DNA of 64,000 nt. Origin: an uncultured Flavobacteriaceae bacterium (GTDB taxonomy: Bacteria; Bacteroidota; Bacteroidia; Flavobacteriales; Flavobacteriaceae). Both the position numbers and the translations under genes were made by a program. The notes beneath the pieces were generated by a model. The model had not been told where the DNA came from, made no database searches, and saw only the letters and a list, made by a program, of their open reading frames with translations. Positions 54,906 to 63,422 of this stretch are shown piece after piece. The DNA is taken from assembly GCA_937959395.1 (NCBI GenBank), contig CALGLR010000035.1, positions 16,561-80,560 on the forward strand, given 5' to 3'. Positions within the stretch are counted from its first letter, which is position 1; each line of letters starts with the position of its first letter.

Positions 54906-56354
54906 ATGCCTTTAACCGAAAGTTACGAAAATGAATTAGCTTTTCAAGCAGATAGACGCAGAGCTACTGTAGAGTTTATTAAAATCGTAAGTGATTTGTG
55001 GTACGACAAGTCTATCGAATTAGTGATCTTTAGAAATGCAATAATAGATCGCAACGTAAGTGAAATTTTAAACCTTCATGAATATGCAGGGCAATTTGTA
55101 CAAAAGCCTATTTCTATATTTGATTCTGTAGAAATTGCACAAGCTATTAAAACGCTTGATATTCCGCCAGCAAAATTAGATATTGGAAAATTAACCTACG
55201 AATATCATCTTGAAGAGCAAAAGTTTAGTAATGCCATTTCTTTTGTTGCAGATAAGCTTAAAAGCGCAAAAGCCAATAAAAATATCATTCCTAAGGATGT
55301 TGTTCTTTATGGTTTTGGTAGAATTGGAAGACTTGTTGCTCGTGAGTTAATGACAAAAACGGGAAAAGGAAATCAATTACGTTTACGTGCTATTGTAACT
55401 CGTGGAAAAATTAATGCTACCATATTAGAGAAAAGAGCAGCATTATTAAGAAATGATTCTGTACATGGTGATTTTTCTGGAACTGTTAACATTGATGTAG
55501 AGAATGAAGCGCTTATTATTAATGGCACTACAGTAAGAATTATTTCGGCAAACCAACCAGAAGATATCGATTATACTAAATACGGCATAAATAATGCTTT
55601 GGTTATAGATAACACAGGTGTTTTTAGAGACAAAGAAGCTTTAACACGATTAAAGAGCTCTAAAGGTGCAGGTAAAGTTTTATTAACTGCTCCGGGAAAA
55701 GGAATCCCTAATATTGTTTACGGTGTTAATCATTTAGAAAACAATCCTGATAAACTAGACATTTTCTCTGCTGCATCTTGCACAACAAATGCCATTACAC
55801 CTATTTTAAAAGTAATGGAAGATGCTTTTGGTGTTAAGAGTGGTCACTTAGAAACGATTCATGCGTATACTAATGATCAAAATTTAGTAGACAATTTCCA
55901 TAGCAAATACCGTAGAGGTCGTGCTGCAGCCTTAAACATGGTTATTACAGAAACTGGAGCTGGAAAAGCCGTTTCTAAAGCATTACCAAGTTTTGAAGGC
56001 AAATTAACATCAAATGCTATTCGAGTACCCGTTCCTAATGGTTCTTTAGCTATTCTTAATTTGGAGTTAGAATCTGAAGCTTCCGTAGACAGTATTAATG
56101 CGACATTAAAAAAATATGCTTTAGAAGGGAATTTAGTTGAGCAAATTAAATATGAAATGAGCGATGAGTTAGTTTCTAGTGATATCGTTGGGAGTTCAGC
56201 GCCTTCTATTTATGATAGCAAAGCGACTATTGTAAGAAAAGATGGTAAAAACGCACTATTATATATTTGGTACGATAATGAGTATGGTTACAGTCATCAA
56301 GTGATACGTTTGGCAAAATATATTGCTAAAGTTAGACGTTTTACCTATTATTAG
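54906..56354 (+). CDS. glyceraldehyde-3-phosphate dehydrogenase, N-terminally extended type
   Basis: A 482-aa protein; common GAPDH is about 335 aa. Residues 1 to about 130 form an extra helical N-terminal domain (ELAFQADRRRATVEFIKIV). The Rossmann domain then starts with GFGRIGR (136-142), the catalytic Cys is C292 in AASCTTNAITP, and conserved HAYTNDQ and RAAALNM follow, ending in WYDNEYGYSHQVIRL. The long form occurs in Bacteroidetes and some Vibrio and may be biased to one direction of the reaction or to NADP. It is preceded by a good -7 element and followed by palindromic DNA. Confidence 0.92.
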   Translation: MPLTESYENELAFQADRRRATVEFIKIVSDLWYDKSIELVIFRNAIIDRNVSEILNLHEYAGQFVQKPISIFDSVEIAQAIKTLDIPPAKLDIGKLTYEYHLEEQKFSNAISFVADKLKSAKANKNIIPKDVVLYGFGRIGRLVARELMTKTGKGNQLRLRAIVTRGKINATILEKRAALLRNDSVHGDFSGTVNIDVENEALIINGTTVRIISANQPEDIDYTKYGINNALVIDNTGVFRDKEALTRLKSSKGAGKVLLTAPGKGIPNIVYGVNHLENNPDKLDIFSAASCTTNAITPILKVMEDAFGVKSGHLETIHAYTNDQNLVDNFHSKYRRGRAAALNMVITETGAGKAVSKALPSFEGKLTSNAIRVPVPNGSLAILNLELESEASVDSINATLKKYALEGNLVEQIKYEMSDELVSSDIVGSSAPSIYDSKATIVRKDGKNALLYIWYDNEYGYSHQVIRLAKYIAKVRRFTYY

Positions 56355-56357
56355 AAT

Positions 56358-56517
56358 GAACTCATTTAAACTTTTTGGATTTAAGCGAAAATTAGTCATT
56401 TTGGGTTTGGTTGACAGCTTTTTTAAGTTGCATAGTATCGCTACGGAACGAAAAAAAGGTTAAAACCAGATACAAAAGGGCAATTTTTTAGCAAATTGAA
56501 AAAGTTTGAATGAATTC
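56358..56517. repeat. long imperfect palindrome in the GAPDH-lipoprotein intergenic region
   Basis: The left arm begins GAACTCATTTAAACTTTTTG at 56358 and the right arm ends with the matching complement (AAAAAGTTTGAATGAATTC at 56499-56517). The pairing continues with mismatches about 50 nt inward. The centre holds GTATCGCTACGGAACG. It resembles a dispersed flavobacterial repeat. It fills most of the 376-nt gap, which otherwise holds a terminator. Confidence 0.65.
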
Positions 56518-56542
56518 AATACTATACCTTCATTATAAATAA

Positions 56543-56575
56543 AAAAATCTCATCAAATATGATGGGATTTTTTGT
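56543..56575 (+). terminator. rho-independent terminator
   Basis: AATCTCATCA (56546-56555) pairs with TGATGGGATT (56560-56569), one T-G wobble, with an AATA loop and a T-run. It lies downstream of the GAPDH gene and the palindrome. Confidence 0.8.
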
Positions 56576-56730
56576 TTCATACTAATTGCGACGCAACCTT
56601 ATTAATAAAAAAGCATCTCTTAATAAACAAATCTATAATTATGAATCGAACATGTTAAAAGTATTGTTAATCAACGTAATGATAAATTGCGAACAACATG
56701 TGACCATTCAAAAATAATAAACACGAACAC

Positions 56731-57234
56731 ATGAAAAGACTTTTAAAATTAGGGATGTTATTTTCTTTAATGGTATTATTTCAAGCTTGTCCCTTTGGAG
56801 GAGGCAATGATTTCCCAGAACCAGAAGAAAATTATGAAGCCGTTATCATGCTTAGAAGTGAATTTGAAAACTCTTCAGCTTTATTACCACCTAGAGAAAT
56901 TATTAATTCTGGAAAAATATATGTTAAAGATGATTTTCTATTTATAGGAGAATCTAATGATGGTTTTCACGTGTTAGATAACTCTAATCCTTCAGCTCCT
57001 GTTAATCTTGCTTTTTTAAAAGTTTTAGGAGCCTCAGATATGAGTATAAAAGGAGACGTATTGTACTTTAATAATGCTACAGATTTAATTGCTGTAACTC
57101 CCAATTTAGCAAACAATACTTTAGAAATCACAAAACGCATACCTCATGCGTTTCCTCAAATAGAGTCACCGGATGCGAGTTATTATAATCCGAGAGCCGA
57201 TGAAATTATTATTAACTGGAATTTAATCCAATAA
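56731..57234 (+). CDS. short LVIVD-like repeat lipoprotein
   Basis: A 167-aa lipoprotein; lipobox VLFQAC with the Cys at residue 20. A stretch near residues 65-115 (IYVKDDFLFIGESNDGFHVL and then NPSAPVNLAFL, MSIKGDVLYFNN) follows the LVIVD beta-propeller repeat pattern, but there are only about two repeats, fewer than a whole propeller. The next gene codes for more of the same repeats, so the two may act together. Function unknown. Confidence 0.75.
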   Translation: MKRLLKLGMLFSLMVLFQACPFGGGNDFPEPEENYEAVIMLRSEFENSSALLPPREIINSGKIYVKDDFLFIGESNDGFHVLDNSNPSAPVNLAFLKVLGASDMSIKGDVLYFNNATDLIAVTPNLANNTLEITKRIPHAFPQIESPDASYYNPRADEIIINWNLIQ

Positions 57235-57269
57235 ATTTCCTGTAACGAGGAAATAATAAATCTATTATT

Positions 57270-58007
57270 ATGAAAAAATATGCTTTTATTTTAGCGCTTA
57301 TAGCTTTAGTTGGATGTTCATCAGATTCTGATTCGGGTACACCAACAACCAATCAAGAAGTTGGTCAAGGTGGCTCATTAGCTCGCTTTACCATCTTAAA
57401 TGATTATTTATACACTGTAGATAATCAATCATTAAATGTTTTTAATATTTCAACTCCAGAAACTCCAGTTAAGGTTAATGAAGTAACCATTGGTTTTAAT
57501 ATTGAAACACTCTTTAATTATAAAGAATACTTATATATTGGATCTCAAAACGGTATGTTCATTTTTAGTGCAGAAGATCCTGAAGTACCAAGATTTCTTT
57601 CAGAAGCACAACATTTTACAGCTTGTGATCCTGTGGTTGCAAACGCCACACATGCTTTTGTCACATTACATTCTGATGTTGGATGTGGAACAACCATTAA
57701 TGCGTTAGAAATTTATAATGTTGAAGACGTAGAAAACCCTATACTAGTTTCTTCAAGAAATCTAACGATGCCAATAGGGTTAGGTTTATATAACGATTAC
57801 TTATTTGTTTGTGATGATGAAGTTAAAGTTTTTGATGTATCAGATCCTGAAAATATAAACTTGGTTCACGCCATTAATAAAGATGCTTTCGATGTTATTA
57901 TTAAGGATAACCTTTTAATACTAATTGGAGAAAATGGATTGTTTCAGTATAACTTAGACGAAACTAATATTCAAAATACAATAGAATTAAGCACCATTAA
58001 CATCTAA
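57270..58007 (+). CDS. LVIVD repeat lipoprotein
   Basis: A 245-aa lipoprotein with lipobox LVGC (Cys16) followed by a Ser/Asp-rich spacer (SSDSDSGTPTT). At least four LVIVD-type repeats cover the rest, for example LARFTILNDYLYTVDNQSLN, FNYKEYLYIGSQNGMFIF and LGLYNDYLFVCDDEVKVF. These repeats form beta-propellers at the cell surface, usually of unknown ligand. It lies 35 nt after the previous lipoprotein gene and is closed by a terminator. Confidence 0.85.
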   Translation: MKKYAFILALIALVGCSSDSDSGTPTTNQEVGQGGSLARFTILNDYLYTVDNQSLNVFNISTPETPVKVNEVTIGFNIETLFNYKEYLYIGSQNGMFIFSAEDPEVPRFLSEAQHFTACDPVVANATHAFVTLHSDVGCGTTINALEIYNVEDVENPILVSSRNLTMPIGLGLYNDYLFVCDDEVKVFDVSDPENINLVHAINKDAFDVIIKDNLLILIGENGLFQYNLDETNIQNTIELSTINI

Positions 58008-58032
58008 GATTAAATACATATCGTATATTAAG

Positions 58033-58060
58033 AGGCTTTACAATTTGTAAAGCCTTTTTA
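58033..58060 (+). terminator. rho-independent terminator
   Basis: AGGCTTTACA (58033-58042) pairs with TGTAAAGCCT (58046-58055), followed by a T-run. It closes the LVIVD lipoprotein pair. Confidence 0.85.
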
Positions 58061-58128
58061 ATATTATTTATTATTTAACTTAACTTTATTTCATATTTTA
58101 GTACGCTACTAAAATCCAACACATCAAA

Positions 58129-58761
58129 ATGAATCAATTTAAATCCCTAATTACTTTAATAGTTGCTATATTGATTAGCAGCTATACTTTCTCTCAAACA
58201 AATCAAAAGCCAGAAACCGATAATCTTTCATTAGATAGCGGAACAATAAGCAGCCAATTTGAATTTCTAGTTAAACGATCAAACAATTGGAGAGATGAAA
58301 GAGGTCAATCTTACGAGGTGATCAAAAAAAATTGGATTGAAAAGATAAAATCACACACTTTAGATTCACTAAAAGCGGTTCATAAGAACTTAGCTGAAAC
58401 AAAACAAGTTGTTACGAATCAAACCAAAGAAATTAAACAATTAAAATCAAGTTTAAGTAACACTGAAACTGACTTATTAAACACTAATAAAGAAAAAGAC
58501 AGCATGTCTGTATTAGGTATTCAAGTTAGTAAAACAGGATACAATGGACTAATGTGGTCTATAATAGGAGGTCTACTAGCGTTCTTATTATTCTTTGTTT
58601 ACAAATTTAAAAACAGTAATACAATTACTAAAGAAGCGCGTCTAAAACTTGCTGAAACTGAAGAAGAATTTGAAGAACATAGAAAAACAGCATTAGAACG
58701 CGAACAGAAAGTAAGGCGTCAATTACAAGACGAAATTAACAAGAGTCGCTCCAATGCTTAG
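58129..58761 (+). CDS. membrane-anchored coiled-coil protein
   Basis: A 210-aa protein with an N-terminal signal peptide (LITLIVAILISSYTFSQ), a coiled-coil segment about residues 80-125 (VVTNQTKEIKQLKSSLSNTE), one TM helix about 138-158 (GLMWSIIGGLLAFLLFFVYK), and a charged C-terminal coil (EEEFEEHRKTALEREQ). Flavobacterial homologues are often labelled tRNA (guanine-N1)-methyltransferase in databases, but no methyltransferase or SAM motif is visible and that name is very likely wrong. Function unknown. Confidence 0.8.
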   Translation: MNQFKSLITLIVAILISSYTFSQTNQKPETDNLSLDSGTISSQFEFLVKRSNNWRDERGQSYEVIKKNWIEKIKSHTLDSLKAVHKNLAETKQVVTNQTKEIKQLKSSLSNTETDLLNTNKEKDSMSVLGIQVSKTGYNGLMWSIIGGLLAFLLFFVYKFKNSNTITKEARLKLAETEEEFEEHRKTALEREQKVRRQLQDEINKSRSNA

Positions 58762-58789
58762 ATAAAAAAGCAAAACTCAATAAAACAAA

Positions 58790-58927
58790 AAAATGAAGCT
58801 GTCTAAAAAGGTTAGTTTCGTCAACCTGAACTTGATTCAGATTCTCACAAAAGGCTAGCGCATAGTATTGTGAGATTCTGAAATAAATTCAGAATGACGT
58901 TGAAAATACTTTTCAGACAACCTCATT
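58790..58927. repeat. long intergenic palindrome with about 60-bp arms
   Basis: The left arm (58790 to about 58850, including GTCAACCTGAACTTGATTCA) pairs with the right arm (58869-58927, including AAATTCAGAATGACGTTGAA); the tips TTCTCACAA and TTGTGAGA flank a short loop. Sequences like this (GACGTTGA/TCAACCTG, TGATTCAG) recur in flavobacterial intergenic DNA. It occupies most of the 215-nt gap. Confidence 0.75.
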
Positions 58928-58976
58928 TTTTTGTTTACATATTAAATGGTTTTTCTATTTTCACGATCTTTATATT

Positions 58977-59423
58977 ATGAAAATAGTAAAAGCAGAAATA
59001 CAGCACTTAGACGACTTAATCCCATTATTTGATGGTTATCGTGTATTCTATAGACAAAGTTCAAACCAGAATTCTGCTAGAGTGTTTTTAAAAGAACGAT
59101 TATTAAAAAAAGATACTATAATCTATTTGGCTTATGTAAATAATTTAGCCGTTGGTTTTACACATTTATTTCATAGTTTTTCTAGTGTTTCAATGCAACC
59201 TTTATTTATTTTAAATGATTTATTTGTAATGAATAGCCATAGAAAACAAGGGGTAGGTTTAGCATTATTAAACCAAGCAAAAACAATATGTAAAGAATTA
59301 GGTTATAAAGGTATTGGACTACAAACCGAAACGACTAATCCTGCACAAAATTTATACGAAAGTCTTGATTGGAAAAAAGATTTAGATTTACAATATTTCT
59401 GGACAAATGAAGTAAACTTATAA
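58977..59423 (+). CDS. GNAT family N-acetyltransferase
   Basis: A 148-aa acetyltransferase: residues 1-30 (MKIVKAEIQHLDDLIPLFDGY) give the first strand and helix, LNDLFVMNSHRKQGVGLALL is the CoA-binding motif near 80-99, and TETTNPAQNLYESLDW ends the fold. The substrate is unknown. It precedes the P450 gene by 40 nt and may be co-transcribed with it. Confidence 0.9.
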   Translation: MKIVKAEIQHLDDLIPLFDGYRVFYRQSSNQNSARVFLKERLLKKDTIIYLAYVNNLAVGFTHLFHSFSSVSMQPLFILNDLFVMNSHRKQGVGLALLNQAKTICKELGYKGIGLQTETTNPAQNLYESLDWKKDLDLQYFWTNEVNL

Positions 59424-59463
59424 TTATCTTTACAAAAACACTGATTAGGTTCCCAACTAAGCT

Positions 59464-60789
59464 ATGAAAGACTCGAAACTAAAAAAAATACCTGGTGATT
59501 CAAATTCAATATACCCCTGGGGAGATGCCATTGCATTCTTTAAAAAATACGAAGAATTTAGAAAAAAGAAATACGAGAAATACGGTGAAACTTATAAAAT
59601 ACAGTTTCTTAAACGAGAAATAGCTGTCCTACTCAATAAAGAAGCTGTTAACTTCTTACTTGTAAAAAACAGTAAAAACCTTAAAAGTAAACCGGCTTGG
59701 GATTTAGTTTTAAAAGATTTATTTCCAAATGGTTTAATGTTAATGGATGGAGATAAACATAAACTTCACCGTTCTATAATAGCGGAAGCTTTTAAAAAAG
59801 GGCCTATGGAAGGCTATTTAGACATGATGAAAACCATTGTGCCAAAACACATTAGCAAATGGAATGATCCTAGCCCTAAATTATTTCCAGTATTAAAAGC
59901 ATTTACGCTCGAAATTGCTTTAAGTGTTTTTTTTGGTATAGAGAGTTCTCAAAACTTACCTAAAATAAATAAAGCTCTTAGCGTTCTGGTAGAAGCAAGT
60001 TCTGTTTTACCAATAAAATTACCTTTTACAAAATTTAGTAAAGGGCTAAAAGCAAGAAAGTATTTAATATCCTTCTTTAAGGAATTACTACCAGAGCGAA
60101 GAAAAAATCCAAAAAAGGATCTTTTTAGCATGATGGTAACTGCTAAAAATGAAGAAGGTCATGTTTTAACTGATGATCAAATAGTAGATCATTTAATTTT
60201 CATGTTAATGGCTGCTCATGATACTACTGCTAGCACACTTACTAGTTTTTGTTACTTCTTAGCAAAACATAAAGGTTGGCAAGATAAATTAAGAATAGAA
60301 GCAAAAGCATTTTATGAGGAACATGGTAATGATTTTACCGTAAAAGATTTACGAAAACTAGATCGTATGGGGCTTGCTTTAAAAGAAACATTAAGACGTT
60401 TTCCTCCAGTAGTTACTGTAGGTCGAGTATCTGATATCGATTTAGAGTTTAATGGTTTTGAAATCCCTAAAGGAACTCATGCATCGGTTAGTTTTGATCA
60501 TAATCACCACAACCCCGAAGTTTGGAGCGATCCAATGACATTTGACCCCGAACGTTTTACTAAAGAACGAAGTGAACATACAAAATGCCCATATGGTTAC
60601 GCCCCTTTTGGTGCTGGCCCCCATCATTGTATTGGCTTTAGCTTTGCTGAAATGCAAATAAAATATGTGATTAGCCAACTTTTAATTACTCATGAATGGT
60701 CGGTTCCAAATGATTATGAAATCCCTATGAACCCTGTTCCCATTCAAATGCCTAAAGACGGTTTACCTGTAACTATTAAACGGTTATAG
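59464..60789 (+). CDS. cytochrome P450
   Basis: A 441-aa haem-thiolate mono-oxygenase. The haem loop is FGAGPHHCIG with C389 as the iron ligand. The I-helix oxygen motif is AHDTTAS (251-257) and the K-helix ExxR is E308-R311 (ETLRR). The N-terminus has no TM helix, so it is probably soluble. The pattern resembles CYP120/CYP26-type enzymes that act on retinoid- or terpene-like substrates, but the substrate cannot be told. No ferredoxin or reductase gene is adjacent. Confidence 0.94.
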   Translation: MKDSKLKKIPGDSNSIYPWGDAIAFFKKYEEFRKKKYEKYGETYKIQFLKREIAVLLNKEAVNFLLVKNSKNLKSKPAWDLVLKDLFPNGLMLMDGDKHKLHRSIIAEAFKKGPMEGYLDMMKTIVPKHISKWNDPSPKLFPVLKAFTLEIALSVFFGIESSQNLPKINKALSVLVEASSVLPIKLPFTKFSKGLKARKYLISFFKELLPERRKNPKKDLFSMMVTAKNEEGHVLTDDQIVDHLIFMLMAAHDTTASTLTSFCYFLAKHKGWQDKLRIEAKAFYEEHGNDFTVKDLRKLDRMGLALKETLRRFPPVVTVGRVSDIDLEFNGFEIPKGTHASVSFDHNHHNPEVWSDPMTFDPERFTKERSEHTKCPYGYAPFGAGPHHCIGFSFAEMQIKYVISQLLITHEWSVPNDYEIPMNPVPIQMPKDGLPVTIKRL

Positions 60790-60942
60790 ATTTAACATCA
60801 AATATTGATTCATCTAGTTTTTCCTTATTTGAGAAAACAAAATCACCTTTGCTTTAAGATAAATTACAGATTTAGTCTAACACTGTAAAGGAAACTTTGA
60901 GCAACAAAAGTCCATGTCTTTTTTTTAATATTTAGAGTTATT

Positions 60943-60966
60943 GGTCTATAAATATTATATTAGACC
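60943..60966. other. short inverted repeat upstream of the AraC-type gene
   Basis: GGTCTA (60943-60948) and TAGACC (60961-60966) flank an A/T-rich 12-nt centre, 54 nt before the TTG start of the regulator gene. It could be an operator, for example for autoregulation; this is only a guess. The rest of 60790-61020 shows nothing definite. Confidence 0.3.
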
Positions 60967-61020
60967 CTGATTAAATAAGGCTTTTATAGTTAAGCTTGAA
61001 CATAAAAACAATAATAAATA

Positions 61021-62145
61021 TTGAATCTTTTACTAAACATAGGCTTTTGCGTTACAGGGTTTACCATTTTTGTCCTCATAATAAAAGAATTTAATCAAAG
61101 ACCTTCAAAATATGCTATATTACTTCTAACGCTATGGTTTATAAGATTTTTAATCTTTTTTTTAAAAATAAATCTTGATATAACTAAATACCCTTTTCTA
61201 ATATTATTTGATCAAAATCTCTTCTTTCTCGATGGCGTTTTTTTCTATTGGTTTGTTCATAGTTTTAAAGGAAACATAGCTATTATCAAAAGACTTTTAC
61301 ATATTTTTCCTTTCGTTTTATTTACATTAAACTCTCTATTAACATTTATTTATATAGAAAATGAGGAATTAGTAAAAATGTACATGGAAATTATTGCTCA
61401 GAAAAATAAAATGGATAAAGTATTTGATTGGAAAATTATTGTATTCATAATTATTCTAATCATTTTTAATTTATTTTTTTTCTTAAAAAGTTTATTAATC
61501 TTAAAAAAATACAAATCTTATTTAATAAATAATTTCTCGACATTGTTAAATCATAAAATTATTTGGTTAAAGAACTTAATTTATTTTTCAATAGCCTTTT
61601 TACTAATACCAATAATATTATTCTTTATAAACTATTTATTCGTATTCTCAAATAATTATAAAATAGAATATGTTATTATTATAGGTATGGTAATAACTGC
61701 TCTATACTTTTCTACCAATATTATTACACAAAAATATCCTTTAGATGAAAAAGGATTTATGAATTATATAAAAAACCAGAACTATAATAATGCATCTAAG
61801 ATCGAAGAAATCTTTCTTAAACTGACAACTTATATAACTAAAAATGAAACTTACAAAAATATAAATTTAACTTTAAAATCATTATCAGAAGAAGTAGATA
61901 TTAATGCAACGCAACTTTCTGTTGCTATCAATACACTAAATAATACTAATTTTCATGAATTTATTAATTATTATAGAATAGAATCTATTAAAAAAGAGCT
62001 TATTAGTTCAAACGAACAAATCATAATAATTGCCTATAAAAATGGATTCAATTCTAAGTCTACTTTTAATAGTACTTTTAAAAAAATGTCTGGAACCACA
62101 CCTTCAGAGTACAGAAAAAAGTATAAGGCTGGAAACAAGTCCTAA
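61021..62145 (+). CDS. membrane-bound AraC family transcriptional regulator
   Basis: A 374-aa protein with about seven N-terminal TM helices (residues 1 to about 245) and a C-terminal AraC/XylS DNA-binding domain (about 265-370). The two helix-turn-helix units are visible: LSVAINTLNNTNFHEFINYY, and IAYKNGFNSKSTFNSTFKKM followed by GTTPSEYRKKYK. This layout is common in Flavobacteriaceae, where the membrane part probably senses an envelope signal. The start is TTG at 61021. It is followed after 98 nt by the T9SS beta-propeller gene on the same strand, a possible target. Confidence 0.9.
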   Translation: MNLLLNIGFCVTGFTIFVLIIKEFNQRPSKYAILLLTLWFIRFLIFFLKINLDITKYPFLILFDQNLFFLDGVFFYWFVHSFKGNIAIIKRLLHIFPFVLFTLNSLLTFIYIENEELVKMYMEIIAQKNKMDKVFDWKIIVFIIILIIFNLFFFLKSLLILKKYKSYLINNFSTLLNHKIIWLKNLIYFSIAFLLIPIILFFINYLFVFSNNYKIEYVIIIGMVITALYFSTNIITQKYPLDEKGFMNYIKNQNYNNASKIEEIFLKLTTYITKNETYKNINLTLKSLSEEVDINATQLSVAINTLNNTNFHEFINYYRIESIKKELISSNEQIIIIAYKNGFNSKSTFNSTFKKMSGTTPSEYRKKYKAGNKS

Positions 62146-62243
62146 AACGTAAATTCGCACTCATACACCGAATAATTTTATTAAAAACTGCCCAAAATTA
62201 ATTTATCATTGTGTTATAACAATTTAAACCAATATATATTACA

Positions 62244-63350
62244 ATGAAAAATTTATACATAGTATTACTATTTTTATTTTGCTTAAAATCCTTTTCACAA
62301 ACGTCTTCTTTTGCAGAAAGTGTAGAATATGATCCTGTAAACAATCGTTTTCTTTGCTCCAATGATACAACCAGTATTGTAGAAATCGATCCTAATGGCA
62401 ATTTATCATACTTTGGGAATGGCCTTCCTTCAAACTTTGGAATGGAAATAATTGGAAATCACTTATTCAGTATTGTTGCTACAAATCAGACTCCTCCAGT
62501 AAATGTTATAAGGGTATATGATCTTACTACTGAAATGGAAATAAACTCTTTAATGATCCCTAATGCAAATTTATTAAATGGTATGACTAGTGATGGTATT
62601 TCAAAAATATGGGTTACTGATTTTACAGAGAGTTCTATATATGAAATTGATTATGCTAATATATCACAACCCACATTCCAAAAACTTGTAGATAATACTA
62701 ATATACCTAACTTTCCAAACGGAATTACCTATGACCAAATTAACAATCGTTTAGTATTTGTAAGTTGGGATGATACTATGATTAGACAAGTAAACTTACA
62801 AGATTTAACTGTTAGTGTAGTCTTGAATACAGGTAATCTATCTAACATGGATGGAATTGACATGGATAATGACAATAATTTTTATGTATCATCTTGGAGC
62901 CCTGATAATAGGATTACTAAATTTTCAAATGATTTTTCATCTAGTGAAAACTTAAATATTCCTGGATTGTTAAACCCAGCAGATATTTGTATTGCAAAGG
63001 ATATTAATGTTTTAGCAATTCCATCTCAACAACAAAATGTTATTCTTTGGCCTTTAAGCTCTTTATCAGTTTCTGATCTAGGAGAGTATAAAAATAACAA
63101 AATTGAATTATACCCTAACCCATCCAATGGAATTTCTAATCTTAAAATATTAGATAATGATTGGAAAAATATTAGTTATACAATAACTGATATTAATGGT
63201 AGAATTATTGAAAAAGTGGATCCAATAAATATTGAAGGAGAAAAAAAAATAATATTAGATTTTAATAAATATTCAAATGGTTATTATAATATTTCTTTGC
63301 TAGTAGATAGCAGATTTACAATTAATAAAAAAATCATCATAGACAAATAA
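62244..63350 (+). CDS. secreted SMP-30/NHL-like beta-propeller with T9SS sorting domain
   Basis: A 368-aa protein with a signal peptide (MKNLYIVLLFLFCLKSFSQ). Residues 20-275 have the repeats of an SMP-30/gluconolactonase-like propeller (GMTSDGISKIWVTDFTESSI, FPNGITYDQINNRLVFVSWD, MDGIDMDNDNNFYVSSWSPD). The last 75 residues are a T9SS domain (IELYPNPSNGISNLKI ... KKIIIDK). It is exported to the cell surface or outside. Function is not known; lactonase activity is possible. Confidence 0.82.
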   Translation: MKNLYIVLLFLFCLKSFSQTSSFAESVEYDPVNNRFLCSNDTTSIVEIDPNGNLSYFGNGLPSNFGMEIIGNHLFSIVATNQTPPVNVIRVYDLTTEMEINSLMIPNANLLNGMTSDGISKIWVTDFTESSIYEIDYANISQPTFQKLVDNTNIPNFPNGITYDQINNRLVFVSWDDTMIRQVNLQDLTVSVVLNTGNLSNMDGIDMDNDNNFYVSSWSPDNRITKFSNDFSSSENLNIPGLLNPADICIAKDINVLAIPSQQQNVILWPLSSLSVSDLGEYKNNKIELYPNPSNGISNLKILDNDWKNISYTITDINGRIIEKVDPINIEGEKKIILDFNKYSNGYYNISLLVDSRFTINKKIIIDK

Positions 63351-63422
63351 AGTACATCTTCTCATTAACTGTCCTTTCAAGTAAACTTACTATATATCTT
63401 AGCCATTAAGGGAAAGCATGTA

